This document shows positions 17,914 to 26,962 of a DNA stretch of 64,000 nucleotides, piece by piece. The position numbers were made by a program, and so were the translations under genes. Numbering within the stretch: position 1 is the first letter of the stretch; each line of letters starts with the position of its first letter. The DNA is from Dechloromonas denitrificans (GTDB taxonomy: Bacteria > Pseudomonadota > Gammaproteobacteria > Burkholderiales > Rhodocyclaceae), in contig NZ_CP075185.1 in the NCBI RefSeq assembly GCF_020510685.1, positions 124,001 to 188,000 on the forward strand, read 5' to 3'. The notes beneath the pieces were generated by a model. The model saw only the letters and a program-made list of their open reading frames with translations, made no database searches and was not told where the DNA came from.

Positions 17914-19070
17914 AGATCGCCATCGTCCGTCAGCGCTACAACCCCTACGGCGGGGCGGAGCGCTTCGTCGAGCGGGCGCTCGGCGCGCTGGCCAGCGAGG
18001 GGGCCGAGGTGACGCTCATCACCCGCAGCTGGGACGGGGCGCCGCGTGAAGGCTTCCGGCAGATCACCTGCGATCCGTCCTATTCCCGGCTGTTCGGCGG
18101 CCGGGCGGCGCGTGACCGGAGTTTCGCCAACTGCGCCCGGCGGGAAATGGCGCAGGGCGGCTTCGACATTACCCAGTCGCACGAACGGATTCCTGGCTGC
18201 ATGATCTTTCGCGCCGGTGACGGCGTGCATGCCGCCTGGCTCGATCACCGGGCCCGCGTGCTGACGCCGCTGCAGCGGCTGAGCCAGCGCTGGTCCGGCT
18301 ACCATCGCTACGTGCAGGCCGCCGAGCGGGCGATGTTCGCCGACCCGGCTCTGCGCGCGGTGATCTGCAATTCGCAGATGGTGGCCGATGAGATTGAGCG
18401 CTATTACGCCGTCGACCGCAGCAAGTTGCCGGTCATCTACAACGGCGTCGATACGGCGGTTTTCCATCCCGGGCTGGCCGACGAATTTCGTCAGACGATG
18501 CGGGCGCAGGCCGGCATTGCGCGGCGGGCACCGGTGCTGCTTTTCGTCGGCAGCGGTTTCGAGCGCAAGGGCGTGCCGCAGTTGCTGCGGGCGGCGGCCA
18601 GGATGCGCCGGGTCGAGACGCGCCTGGTCATCGTCGGCGCTGACCGCAAGCTGGCGGCGATGCAGGCCCTGGCTGCCCGGCTCGGGCTGGCTGGCCGCGT
18701 TTACTTTACCGGCCCGCTGAAGGATGTCCGGCCGTGGTATGGCGCGGCCGACGGTTTCGTCCTGCCGACCCTCTATGATCCCTGCCCGAATGCCGCGCTG
18801 GAGGCGCTGGCCTGCGGCTTGCCGATCGTCACCTCGACGACCTGTGGCGCCCAGGAGTGGGTGCGGCCGGGCAAAAATGGCTGGGTAGTCGATGCTGTCG
18901 ATAACGTCGAACTGGCCGACCGCCTCGACGATCTCGCCGCACTGGCCGGCGATCCGGCGGCCCGGGCCGCGGCGCGGGCGGTTGCCGAGCCGCTCACCTT
19001 GCCGGCGATGGCCGACCGGCTGCTGGCGCTCTACCGTTCGCTCGGCCGGCCACAGGGCGGCCGGGTATAA
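17910..19070 (+). CDS. GT4 glycosyltransferase (WaaG-like)
   Basis: A 386-residue GT-B enzyme: N-terminal 'KIAIVRQRYNPYGGAERFVERAL', a hinge at 'PVIYNGVDTAVFHPG', donor domain 'VLLFVGSGFERKGVPQLLRA' and the EX7E-like segment 'LYDPCPNAALEALACGLPIV'. This pattern is like WaaG, the lipopolysaccharide core glucosyltransferase I. The start is the GTG at 17910, overlapping the waaQ stop as GTGA; the long upstream open frame is a shadow of waaQ. The sugar is not readable from sequence. Confidence 0.87.
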   Translation: MKIAIVRQRYNPYGGAERFVERALGALASEGAEVTLITRSWDGAPREGFRQITCDPSYSRLFGGRAARDRSFANCARREMAQGGFDITQSHERIPGCMIFRAGDGVHAAWLDHRARVLTPLQRLSQRWSGYHRYVQAAERAMFADPALRAVICNSQMVADEIERYYAVDRSKLPVIYNGVDTAVFHPGLADEFRQTMRAQAGIARRAPVLLFVGSGFERKGVPQLLRAAARMRRVETRLVIVGADRKLAAMQALAARLGLAGRVYFTGPLKDVRPWYGAADGFVLPTLYDPCPNAALEALACGLPIVTSTTCGAQEWVRPGKNGWVVDAVDNVELADRLDDLAALAGDPAARAAARAVAEPLTLPAMADRLLALYRSLGRPQGGRV

Positions 19071-19103
19071 TCGCGGGTTCAACTTTTTGCTTCAGGGATT
19101 TGC

Positions 19104-20861
19104 ATGGCCAGTGACATGACCAGTCGTGAGCTCTACCTTCGGCTGCTGACCTATGTCCGCCCGTACTGGAAGGCATTCGCTGCCGCATTGGTGGCGATGG
19201 GCCTGTCGGCGCTGGCCGAACCGGTGTTTCCGGCGATGATGAAAAAACTGCTGGACGACGGGTTTTCCCAGTCGGCCGGCGCGTGGGACTGGCTGATCTA
19301 CCCGCTGGCCATCATGGGCATCTTCCTCGCTCGCGCGGTGTTCGGCTTCATCGGCGAATACGCGATGAGCTGGGTCTCGAACAATGTCATCACCGAACTG
19401 CGCCGGGTGATGTTCGCCCGCATGGTTCGGCTGCCGACCCGCTATTACAGTGACAACCTGTCCGGTCGGCTGATGTCGCGCATCGCCTACGACGTGGCCG
19501 GCGTGGCTGGGGCGGCGACCAATGCGCTGACTTCGCTGATCAAGGATTCGCTGGCCATCGTCGGCCTGCTCGCCTGGCTGATCTACCTGAACTGGCAATT
19601 GACGCTGATCACGCTGTCGGTCGTCCCGTTCATCGCCTTCGTCGTGCGTTTCTTCAGCAAGCGGCTGCGCGCCGTGGCCAAGGGGCAGCAGGAATCGATG
19701 GGGCGGATTACCCAGGTGCTGCAGGAAACCATCGAAGGCCACAAGGTGGTCAAGATTTTCGGCGGCCAGACTTACGAAGAAGGGCGCTTCTACAAATCGG
19801 TGCGCGAGCAGCGCCGGTTCGCCATGCGGGCGACCATGGCCACCGCCGCGCAAAGCCCGATCGTCCAGTTCTTTGCCGCCTCCGGCGTCGCCATCATCAT
19901 GGGCGTTGCTCTGAAGCAGGCGTCGAGCGACCAGACGACGGTCGGCAGCTTCGTCTCCTTCATCACCGCGATGCTGATGATCCTGCCGCCGCTGCGCCGG
20001 ATCACCGACGTCAATGCGCCGATCCAGCGCGGCCTGGCGGCAGCCGAAAGCGTTTTCTCGCTGATCGACGAAGAGGCCGAAGAGGACGCGGGCAAGGAAG
20101 AGCTCGGACGGGCCAAGGGTCTGGTCGAATTCGACCAGGTCAGCTTCACTTATCCCGGTGCCGAGCGCCCGGCGCTCAATGCCGTCTCGCTCACCGTCCG
20201 GCCCGGCGAATGCGTCGCCCTGGTCGGTCCCTCGGGCAGCGGCAAGACGACGGCGGCCAATCTGCTGCCGCGTTTCTATGCCATCGATGGCGGTGAAATC
20301 CGCGTCGATGGCCATGCGCTGCCCAATATCCGCCTGAACAGCCTGCGCGACAACATCGCGCTGGTCAGCCAGGATGTCGTGCTGTTCAACGACACCATCG
20401 GCGCCAATATCGCCTATGGCGGCAAGCGCGATGCGACGCTGGAAGAAATTCGCGCCGCCGCCAAGGCCGCGCATGCGCTCGAATTCATCGATGCGCTGCC
20501 GGACGGCCTCGACACGATGATCGGCGAAAACGGCGTCAAGCTGTCCGGCGGTCAGCGCCAGCGCCTGGCCATAGCCCGCGCCATCCTGAAGGACGCGCCG
20601 ATCCTGATTCTCGACGAAGCCACCTCGGCCCTCGACACCGAGTCGGAGCGCCATGTCCAGGCAGCGCTCGACGAGCTGATGCGAGGTCGCAGCACGCTGG
20701 TCATCGCCCACCGGCTGTCCACCATTGAACGGGCCGACCGCATCGTCGCGCTGGCTCACGGCCAGAAGCAGGAAGAGGGCTCGCACAGCGAACTGCTCAC
20801 CCACGACGGCCTGTACGCCCGACTCTACCGGATGCAGAAGGCGGAAGAGGGCATCGCCTGA
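19104..20861 (+). CDS. msbA: Lipid A/LPS-core ABC exporter
   Basis: A 585-residue half-transporter: six TM helices in about residues 20-300 and an ATPase domain with Walker A GPSGSGKTT (about 375-383), signature LSGGQRQR (about 480) and Walker B ILILDEATSALD (about 500), followed by the H-loop histidine in 'LVIAHRLSTIE'. MsbA flips lipid A-core to the periplasmic leaflet. Its stop and the ATG of the next glycosyltransferase share one nt. Position inside the lipopolysaccharide operon supports MsbA over other exporters. Confidence 0.94.
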   Translation: MASDMTSRELYLRLLTYVRPYWKAFAAALVAMGLSALAEPVFPAMMKKLLDDGFSQSAGAWDWLIYPLAIMGIFLARAVFGFIGEYAMSWVSNNVITELRRVMFARMVRLPTRYYSDNLSGRLMSRIAYDVAGVAGAATNALTSLIKDSLAIVGLLAWLIYLNWQLTLITLSVVPFIAFVVRFFSKRLRAVAKGQQESMGRITQVLQETIEGHKVVKIFGGQTYEEGRFYKSVREQRRFAMRATMATAAQSPIVQFFAASGVAIIMGVALKQASSDQTTVGSFVSFITAMLMILPPLRRITDVNAPIQRGLAAAESVFSLIDEEAEEDAGKEELGRAKGLVEFDQVSFTYPGAERPALNAVSLTVRPGECVALVGPSGSGKTTAANLLPRFYAIDGGEIRVDGHALPNIRLNSLRDNIALVSQDVVLFNDTIGANIAYGGKRDATLEEIRAAAKAAHALEFIDALPDGLDTMIGENGVKLSGGQRQRLAIARAILKDAPILILDEATSALDTESERHVQAALDELMRGRSTLVIAHRLSTIERADRIVALAHGQKQEEGSHSELLTHDGLYARLYRMQKAEEGIA

Positions 20862-21949
20862 TGCGCGTGCTGCATACCGAGTCGTCGACCGGCTGGGGCG
20901 GCCAGGAAAACCGCACGCTCAACGAACTGATCACCATGCGCCAGCGCGGCCATGAGCTCGCCGTGCTCAGCCGGCCCGGGGCGCGCATTCTCGAGCGGGC
21001 CAAGGAGGCGGGGTTCGAGACTTTTGCCGTCGATATGCGCGGCGCCATCGATTTTCCGGCCATTTTCCGGCTGCGCGGCGTGATTCAGCGCTTCCGCGCC
21101 GACATCGTCAATACCCACAGCAGCCGCGATACCCAGCTGGCCGGGATGGCCGCCCGGAGCATCGTCGGCCGGCGGCCGCGCATCGTGCGCACCCGTCACC
21201 TGGCGCTGCCGATCACCTCGAAATTCACCTACAGCGTGCTGCCCGATCACGTGGTGACGGTCAGCAAGTTCGTCGAAAACTATCTGGTCGAGGCCGGCGT
21301 GCCGCGCGCCAAGATCACCACGGTATCGACCGGCGTCGATTTCGCGCGTTATGACCGGTCCACCGTCGCCGGCGATCTGCGCGCCGAGCTCGGCCTGCCG
21401 GCCGATGCCCTATTGATCGGCACCGTCGCCATCCTGCGCGCCAAGAAAGGCCATGCCGAAATTCTTGATGCGGTGCCAACGGTGCTGCAACGCTTTCCCG
21501 ACGCGCATTTCGTATTCGCCGGCGACGGCGCCCAGACGGCCAACCTGACGGCGCGCATCGCGGCTGACGGGCTGGGCGGCCGGGTGCATCTGCTCGGCCT
21601 GCGCCGTGATGTGACCAATATCCTCGCCTCGCTCGACGTCTTCGTCTTGCCGACCCATCAGGAAGCGCTCGGCACCGCCTTCATCGAGGCCGGCGCGATG
21701 GGCTTGCCGGCCGTCGCCAGCGCCGTCGATGGCGTGCCGGAAGTGATCCAGGACGGCCGGACCGGCCTGCTGGTCCCGGTCAAGGACGGCGCGGCGATTG
21801 CCGAAGCGCTCTGCAAGCTGCTCGCCGACCCAGTCTATCGCCGGGGCATGGGCGCCAACGCGGCCGAATTCGTGCGTCGCAAATTCTCCCGCGAAGCCAT
21901 GGCCGAAGGCATGGAGCGCCTTTATCTGCAGTTGCTGGAGGCCCGGTGA
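20861..21949 (+). CDS. GT4 glycosyltransferase
   Basis: A 362-residue GT-B glycosyltransferase: N-terminal 'VLHTESSTGWGGQENRTLNEL', acceptor-side 'VNTHSSRDTQLAGM', 'TVSTGVDFARYD', donor domain 'IGTVAILRAKKGHAEILDAV' and 'FVLPTHQEALGTAFIEAGAMG' with the catalytic glutamates. Presumed to add a sugar to the lipopolysaccharide core; the specificity is unknown. One-nt overlap with msbA and a GTGA overlap with the next gene. Confidence 0.87.
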   Translation: MRVLHTESSTGWGGQENRTLNELITMRQRGHELAVLSRPGARILERAKEAGFETFAVDMRGAIDFPAIFRLRGVIQRFRADIVNTHSSRDTQLAGMAARSIVGRRPRIVRTRHLALPITSKFTYSVLPDHVVTVSKFVENYLVEAGVPRAKITTVSTGVDFARYDRSTVAGDLRAELGLPADALLIGTVAILRAKKGHAEILDAVPTVLQRFPDAHFVFAGDGAQTANLTARIAADGLGGRVHLLGLRRDVTNILASLDVFVLPTHQEALGTAFIEAGAMGLPAVASAVDGVPEVIQDGRTGLLVPVKDGAAIAEALCKLLADPVYRRGMGANAAEFVRRKFSREAMAEGMERLYLQLLEAR

Positions 21950-22776
21950 GTTTCGGGCAGCCGCTGCCCGTGCTGATGTATCACCACGTCAGTCCGAAGC
22001 CGGGGCTGGTCACCTGTTCGCCCGAAAATTTCCGGGCGCAGATGGCCTGGCTGGCGAACAACGGCTGGAAAACCCTGGCTACCGCGGAATTCGAGGCGGT
22101 CTTGAAGAGCGGCGAGATTCCGAAAAAGAGTGTCCTCGTCACCTTCGACGATGGTTATCTCGACAACTGGGTTTATGCCCATCCGGTACTGCAGGAATTC
22201 GGCCAGCGGGCCACCATTTTTCTCATCACCGGCTGGCTCGGCGACGGCCCGTGCCGCCCGCATGCCGGGCAGGGTGCGGTTCCCGAGGTGCCGACCCACA
22301 AGCAGGCGATGGCGGCCGCCGCCGAGGGCAAGCTGGATGACGCCTTCCTGCGCTGGTCCGAGGTCGAGGCGATGCGCATCGCCGGGACTTGCGACTTCCA
22401 TTCGCACACCCACAGCCATACCCGCTGGGACCGCCAGCTGGCCGATCAGGCAACGCGCGATGCCGCGCTGGCCGACGATCTAAGCGCCTCACGGGCGACC
22501 CTGGCGGCCCGCCTCGGTGCCGCCAGTCCGCACCTGTGCTGGCCGCAGGGCTATTTCGATACAGCCTATCAGCGCGTCGCGCAGGAAGCCGGGTTTACCC
22601 ACCTGTACACCACCGAGCCAGGCGTCGTCCGGGCTGACGTCGAGTTGATCCGCCTGCCCCGGCTCGTCGCCAAGGACAAACCGGCCGCCTGGTTCGCCCG
22701 GCGCCTGGGTATCTACGGTCGGCCGCTGCTGTCGGCGCTGTATCTCGGCCTGAAGTCGGGTAACAAAGGCCACTGA
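21946..22776 (+). CDS. Polysaccharide deacetylase-family protein (CE4)
   Basis: A 276-residue NodB-fold protein. Catalytic features: 'VLMYHHVSPKPG', the metal-binding Asp pair in 'VLVTFDDGYLDNW', and the His-x3-His motif in 'CDFHSHTHSHTRWD'. CE4 enzymes remove N-acetyl groups from sugars. No signal peptide is seen, so it probably works on a cytoplasmic lipid-linked core sugar. The start is a GTG overlapping the previous stop. Its place among core glycosyltransferases suggests that one of the HexNAc residues is deacetylated. Confidence 0.87.
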   Translation: MSFGQPLPVLMYHHVSPKPGLVTCSPENFRAQMAWLANNGWKTLATAEFEAVLKSGEIPKKSVLVTFDDGYLDNWVYAHPVLQEFGQRATIFLITGWLGDGPCRPHAGQGAVPEVPTHKQAMAAAAEGKLDDAFLRWSEVEAMRIAGTCDFHSHTHSHTRWDRQLADQATRDAALADDLSASRATLAARLGAASPHLCWPQGYFDTAYQRVAQEAGFTHLYTTEPGVVRADVELIRLPRLVAKDKPAAWFARRLGIYGRPLLSALYLGLKSGNKGH

Positions 22777-22777
22777 C

Positions 22778-23926
22778 ATGCGACTGCGCCTGCGCGAACC
22801 GCTGCTCTACCGCTGGCTGCGTCTGAAGCGCGCCGTCGACCGGCGGCCGCGCCCGGCCAGCGAACTCGGTACGCCGGCCATCCGCCGCATCCTGGCCATT
22901 TCCTGTACGGCACTCGGCGACACGCTGTTGTCGACGCCCGGGCTGCGGGCCTTGCGCCTGACCTATCCGCAGGCCCACATTACGCTGCTCGTTCATCCTT
23001 CGCTGCTCGCGCTGTTCACCGGGCTGGCCGAGGTTGACGAACTGATTCCCTACGACGGCAAGTGGCGCAGTTTCCGCCGCACGGCCCGGCAACTCAAAGA
23101 CTACGATCTGGCGGCGATCTTCCACGGCAACGAACCGCAGGCGACACCGCTGGCCTACCTGTCCGGCGCCCGCCATATCTTCAAGCTGCCCAACAACAAT
23201 CGCTGGAACTTCCTGTTGAGCAATCGGACGCCTTTGCTCGGCTGGGACGACCTCGGCCATGGCATCGCCCAACGGCTGGCCGTGGCGCGGCTGGCCGGGG
23301 CGGTTGGCGAACTTTCGCCGCGCATGACGGTACCGCTGCCGGCGGCCGGCGCCGCTGCATTGAGCACGGCTCTCGCCGAGCGCGGCTGGCAAGAGGCGAA
23401 CATCGTCGCGCTGCAGCCCGGCGCCTCGACGATCAGCCGACGCTGGCCACGCTCGCGGTTCATCACGGCGGCGGTGCAACTGGCGCAGGCTTACCCCGAT
23501 TTGCGCTTCGTGGTCAGCGGTTCTCCGGCCGAAGCGGCGCTCTGTCAGGAAGTGGCGGCCGGCATCGAAACGACGGCGCCGCTGGCCGGCGGCGTGCGAG
23601 CCTGGGCCTCGGCCGGCCAGTTGCCACTGATCGCCCTGCCGGCGCTGATGCAGCGCGCCCGCCTGCTGGTCACCGGCGATACCGGTCCGATGCATCTGGC
23701 GGTGACGGTCGGCACGCCGGTTGTCGCGCTGTTCGCCGTCTCCGATCCGGCGCGTTCCGGGCCGGGCTACGATCTGGACAAGCATGTGGTGATCCGCAAA
23801 TGGCGGACCTGCGACCCCTGTTTTTCCAAGAACTGCCCCTATGCCGAGCCGATCTGCATGGACAACATCGCGGTCGACGAGGTGGTTGCCGCGGCGGCCA
23901 CGATTTTGGCCCGGAAAAGCGCATGA
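22778..23926 (+). CDS. GT9 heptosyltransferase-family protein
   Basis: A 382-residue GT9 protein: 'RILAISCTALGDTLLSTPGL', 'NIVALQPGASTISRRWP' and 'RLLVTGDTGPMHLAVTVGTP' are the family's acceptor, ADP-heptose and ribose-binding regions. The cysteine-rich tail ('CDPCFSKNCPYAEPIC') is common in this subgroup. It probably adds a heptose to the core. The ATGA overlap with the next gene indicates translational coupling. Confidence 0.87.
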   Translation: MRLRLREPLLYRWLRLKRAVDRRPRPASELGTPAIRRILAISCTALGDTLLSTPGLRALRLTYPQAHITLLVHPSLLALFTGLAEVDELIPYDGKWRSFRRTARQLKDYDLAAIFHGNEPQATPLAYLSGARHIFKLPNNNRWNFLLSNRTPLLGWDDLGHGIAQRLAVARLAGAVGELSPRMTVPLPAAGAAALSTALAERGWQEANIVALQPGASTISRRWPRSRFITAAVQLAQAYPDLRFVVSGSPAEAALCQEVAAGIETTAPLAGGVRAWASAGQLPLIALPALMQRARLLVTGDTGPMHLAVTVGTPVVALFAVSDPARSGPGYDLDKHVVIRKWRTCDPCFSKNCPYAEPICMDNIAVDEVVAAAATILARKSA

Positions 23927-25116
23927 GCACGCCGAAACGCATCCTGCTGCTCGATACCGGCAACGAATGGGGCGGCGGCACCAACAGCATGATCGAGCTG
24001 CTCAAGCGCCTCGACCGCAGCCGCTTTGCCGTCACCTGCTGCTTCTACAAGGATTACCGCAAGGGCCGGGATGGCCGCCTGCTCTCCGAGGAACTGGCCG
24101 ACATTGGTATCCCGCTGATCCTGTTGCCGATCCGCCGCCAGCCGCTGTGGGCCAAGCTGGCCAAGGAAGTGGCGCGGGGCATTTTTTCCTGGTCGAGCCG
24201 GCTGAAAAAGCGTGCCGTTTTCGCCATCGAGCGGCGCTGGCGGGTCGCGCCCCGTGCCGCCGCCTTGCACCAGCTGCTGGTCGAGGGCGCCTTCGATCTG
24301 CTCTACATGAACAACCAGCCGGCCTCGAATCTGGAAGGCTATCTGGCCGGCCAGATAGCCGGCCTGCCGGTCGTCCAGCATTGCCGCATTGAGCCAACCC
24401 TGCAGGCCAGCGAGGCGGCCATCGTCAATCGCGTCGCATCGCGCGTCATCTGCGTTTCGCAAGGCGTAGCCGATGTCCTGGCCGCCCAGCATGTGGCGGA
24501 AAACCGGCTGCGCGTCGTCTATAACGCGATCGACAGCAGCGCCGCATTGCCGCCGCCGGTCGACGGCGTATTGCCGGCCGGCCCGGTGATCGGCACGGTC
24601 GGCCAGCTGACCGCCCGTAAGGGCGTCCAGCATCTGTTGCAGGCAGTGGCGACGCTGAAGGCCGAAGGCCGGCCGGTAAGCTGTCTGATTCTCGGCGAAG
24701 GGCCGCAGCGCGGCGAACTGGAAGCGCTGGCCGGCCAACTCGGCATCGCCGGCCAACTCCGCTTCGTCGGCTTCCAGCCCGTACCGCTGGCCTGGGTGCA
24801 GGCGATGGATGTCTGTGTCCTCTGTTCGAGCAAGGAAGGCCTGCCGCGCGTCGTCCTCGAAGCCATGCTGGCCGGCAAGCCGGTCGTCGGCTCCGATGTG
24901 ACCGGTACCCGCGAACTGATCGTCCATGAAGAAACCGGCATCCTCTATCACCATGGCGACGTTCCGGCGCTGACCGCCGCTCTCCGCCGCCTGCTGTCCG
25001 ACGCCCCGTTGCGCCAGGCCATGGGCGTGGCCGGGCGGCAGCGGGTGATCGAGAATTTCTCCATCGCCACCTATGTCGCCGGCGTGACCCAGGTGCTTGA
25101 GGAGGCCGGCGCATGA
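23923..25116 (+). CDS. GT4 glycosyltransferase
   Basis: A 397-residue GT-B glycosyltransferase starting at the ATG at 23923 within the stop of the preceding GT9 gene. Landmarks: 'ILLLDTGNEWGGGTNSMIEL', 'VVYNAIDSS', 'IGTVGQLTARKGVQHLLQAV', 'LILGEGPQRGELEALA' and 'CSSKEGLPRVVLEAMLAGKP' with the EX7E-type glutamates. The long upstream frame is a shadow of the GT9 gene. The transferred sugar cannot be inferred. Confidence 0.87.
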   Translation: MSTPKRILLLDTGNEWGGGTNSMIELLKRLDRSRFAVTCCFYKDYRKGRDGRLLSEELADIGIPLILLPIRRQPLWAKLAKEVARGIFSWSSRLKKRAVFAIERRWRVAPRAAALHQLLVEGAFDLLYMNNQPASNLEGYLAGQIAGLPVVQHCRIEPTLQASEAAIVNRVASRVICVSQGVADVLAAQHVAENRLRVVYNAIDSSAALPPPVDGVLPAGPVIGTVGQLTARKGVQHLLQAVATLKAEGRPVSCLILGEGPQRGELEALAGQLGIAGQLRFVGFQPVPLAWVQAMDVCVLCSSKEGLPRVVLEAMLAGKPVVGSDVTGTRELIVHEETGILYHHGDVPALTAALRRLLSDAPLRQAMGVAGRQRVIENFSIATYVAGVTQVLEEAGA

Positions 25117-26231
25117 TTTATCTGCTGCTCACCTGGCTGGCCGCCCCGTGGCTGTGGTGGCGTGCCGCCCGGCATCAGCCAGGTCCATCCCGTCGGATCC
25201 TCGTCATCCAGACCGCCAAGATCGGCGATTTTGTCGCTACTACGCCGGTTTTTCGTGCCTTGCGCCAACGCCTGCCGCAGGCCGAAATCGTTGCCCTGCT
25301 GCACCCGGTCAATCTACCGCTCGCTGCCGGCCTCGACAGCATCGACCGCTGCATCGCGCTGCCGCCCGGCGGTTTCAAGGGCTGGGCCGGCAAGCGCTGG
25401 CTGCTCGCGCAGTTGGCCGACGGCTACGATGGCGTGCTGGTTCTCTCCCCCAATCTGACGACCCTGCTGGCCCCGTTCTGGGCGGGCATCGCGCAACGCG
25501 TTTCGGTCTTGCCCGATCGGCGCCAGGGCAGTGCGCGTCTGGCCTGGCCGTTTCTGACCCACGGCGAAGCTCATGTTGCCGGCTGTCTCTTCCGCGAAAC
25601 AGCGCTGCGGGCGCTGGCCGGGCTGGGCATTGCCGTCGATGATGCGCTGCTGACCTTGAGCAACGAAGTACCTTGCACGGCCGGCGGGGAGGCCAAGCGA
25701 CAAGCCTTGTTTGCGGCATGCGCCGGGCCGTTCATCGGCATCGGGCTGGGCGCCGGCAACCGGATGAAGGCGCTGGATGCTGCGCAACTCAGGACGCTGG
25801 CCGGCCGGCTTGTCGAGCAAAGTGCGGCGACCCTGATTTTGATCGGCACCGCGGCGGACCAGCCTGGTGCCGCAGAATTGCTGGCGCTGCTGCCGCCCGG
25901 GCGCGCCATCGACACCACCGGCCAATGGAGCCTGAGCGAGCTTCCCTCGTTGCTGGCCGCGCTGGATTGTTTTGTCGGGGTCGATTCCGGCGCCACCTAC
26001 ATGGCCGATGCGCTCGGCGTGCCGGTCGTTGATTTCATGGGCCCGGCCGATGCCGGGGATCAGCGACCAACCGGCGCCCGGGCTGTGGTCATCCGCAGCG
26101 CCGAACCTTGCGCGCCCTGCTCGCACGCTTTCGATGCGCCGTATCGCTGCCATCTGGGGACACGGGCCTGCATCGTCGCCGCGCCGCTTGAGGCGATGGT
26201 GCGCGCTGTCTGCCAGCGCTTGGAGCAATGA
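25113..26231 (+). CDS. GT9 heptosyltransferase-family protein
   Basis: A 372-residue GT9 protein with a hydrophobic N terminus ('MIYLLLTWLAAPWLWWRAA'), then 'RILVIQTAKIGDFVATTPVFRAL' and the C-terminal 'CFVGVDSGATYMADALGVPVVDFMGP'. The middle 'PFIGIGLGAGNRMK' replaces the usual 'PGAS..KRWP' site, so the sugar donor may not be a standard ADP-heptose. Translationally coupled to both neighbours by ATGA overlaps. Confidence 0.84.
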   Translation: MIYLLLTWLAAPWLWWRAARHQPGPSRRILVIQTAKIGDFVATTPVFRALRQRLPQAEIVALLHPVNLPLAAGLDSIDRCIALPPGGFKGWAGKRWLLAQLADGYDGVLVLSPNLTTLLAPFWAGIAQRVSVLPDRRQGSARLAWPFLTHGEAHVAGCLFRETALRALAGLGIAVDDALLTLSNEVPCTAGGEAKRQALFAACAGPFIGIGLGAGNRMKALDAAQLRTLAGRLVEQSAATLILIGTAADQPGAAELLALLPPGRAIDTTGQWSLSELPSLLAALDCFVGVDSGATYMADALGVPVVDFMGPADAGDQRPTGARAVVIRSAEPCAPCSHAFDAPYRCHLGTRACIVAAPLEAMVRAVCQRLEQ

Positions 26232-26962
26232 TGTTGCGCCGCTACGTCAAATCGATCAAAAAGGCCGTTCGCCGGCTGCAAAACCGGCTGTTTTCCGGCC
26301 GCAAGATACTGGTCCTCGGCGATTCGCATTGCGGCATCTTCGAGTATTGCTTTGACCACGGGTTGCTCGTGCCCCACTTGGTGAATTGCGAGATCGTCGC
26401 CGGCGCGACGGCATACGGCTTGAATAACGATGCATCGCAAACCGGAGCCTGGCAAAAGTTCGAGCGCGCCTTGCGGCGTTTTGCCGATTTCGATGTCGTG
26501 GTATTGATGCTCGGCGAATGCGATTGCAGTTTCGCGTTGCTGAAAAAAGCCGAGCGCCTGCATGTTTCAGCGGAATCGCTGATCGATCAGTCGCTTGCTG
26601 GCTTGCGCCGCCTGGTGCTGAAGGTTCGCGGCGATACTTCGTTGCCGGCTCGCCGGATCATTCTGGTCGGGGCGATTCTGCCGACCGTCGATGATTGCGC
26701 GGCAACCCGCCAGGAGAACGTTCTGCGCCGCGAGATCCGGACTTCGCAAGGCGAGCGGACGCGTCTGGTATTGTCCTTCAATGAAAAGCTCAGGCAATTG
26801 GCCGATGAAATGCAGGTCGGCTACTTCGATCTCACGGCTCAGACCATGAATCCGGAGACCGGCCTGGTCGATGGTCGTTTCGTTGCCTCAGCCGACGATC
26901 ATCATTTATCCCATCCGGCCAGTGCGTCGCTCTGGGCCCGGGGACTGCTGAATAGCCTATGA
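26228..26962 (+). CDS. SGNH/GDSL-like hydrolase in the LPS operon
   Basis: A 244-residue protein with a basic N terminus, the block I motif 'ILVLGDSHCGIF' (GDSH at residues 31-34), a strand 'VVVLMLGECDCSF' and a late Asp-x2-His site in 'SADDHHLSHPAS' (about 226-236), which together fit an SGNH-type esterase or acyltransferase. No signal peptide or TM helix is visible, unlike membrane-bound O-acyltransferases. Such proteins next to glycosyltransferases often add or remove acyl groups on glycans. Codon use is slightly less GC-rich than its neighbours. Confidence 0.72.
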   Translation: MMLRRYVKSIKKAVRRLQNRLFSGRKILVLGDSHCGIFEYCFDHGLLVPHLVNCEIVAGATAYGLNNDASQTGAWQKFERALRRFADFDVVVLMLGECDCSFALLKKAERLHVSAESLIDQSLAGLRRLVLKVRGDTSLPARRIILVGAILPTVDDCAATRQENVLRREIRTSQGERTRLVLSFNEKLRQLADEMQVGYFDLTAQTMNPETGLVDGRFVASADDHHLSHPASASLWARGLLNSL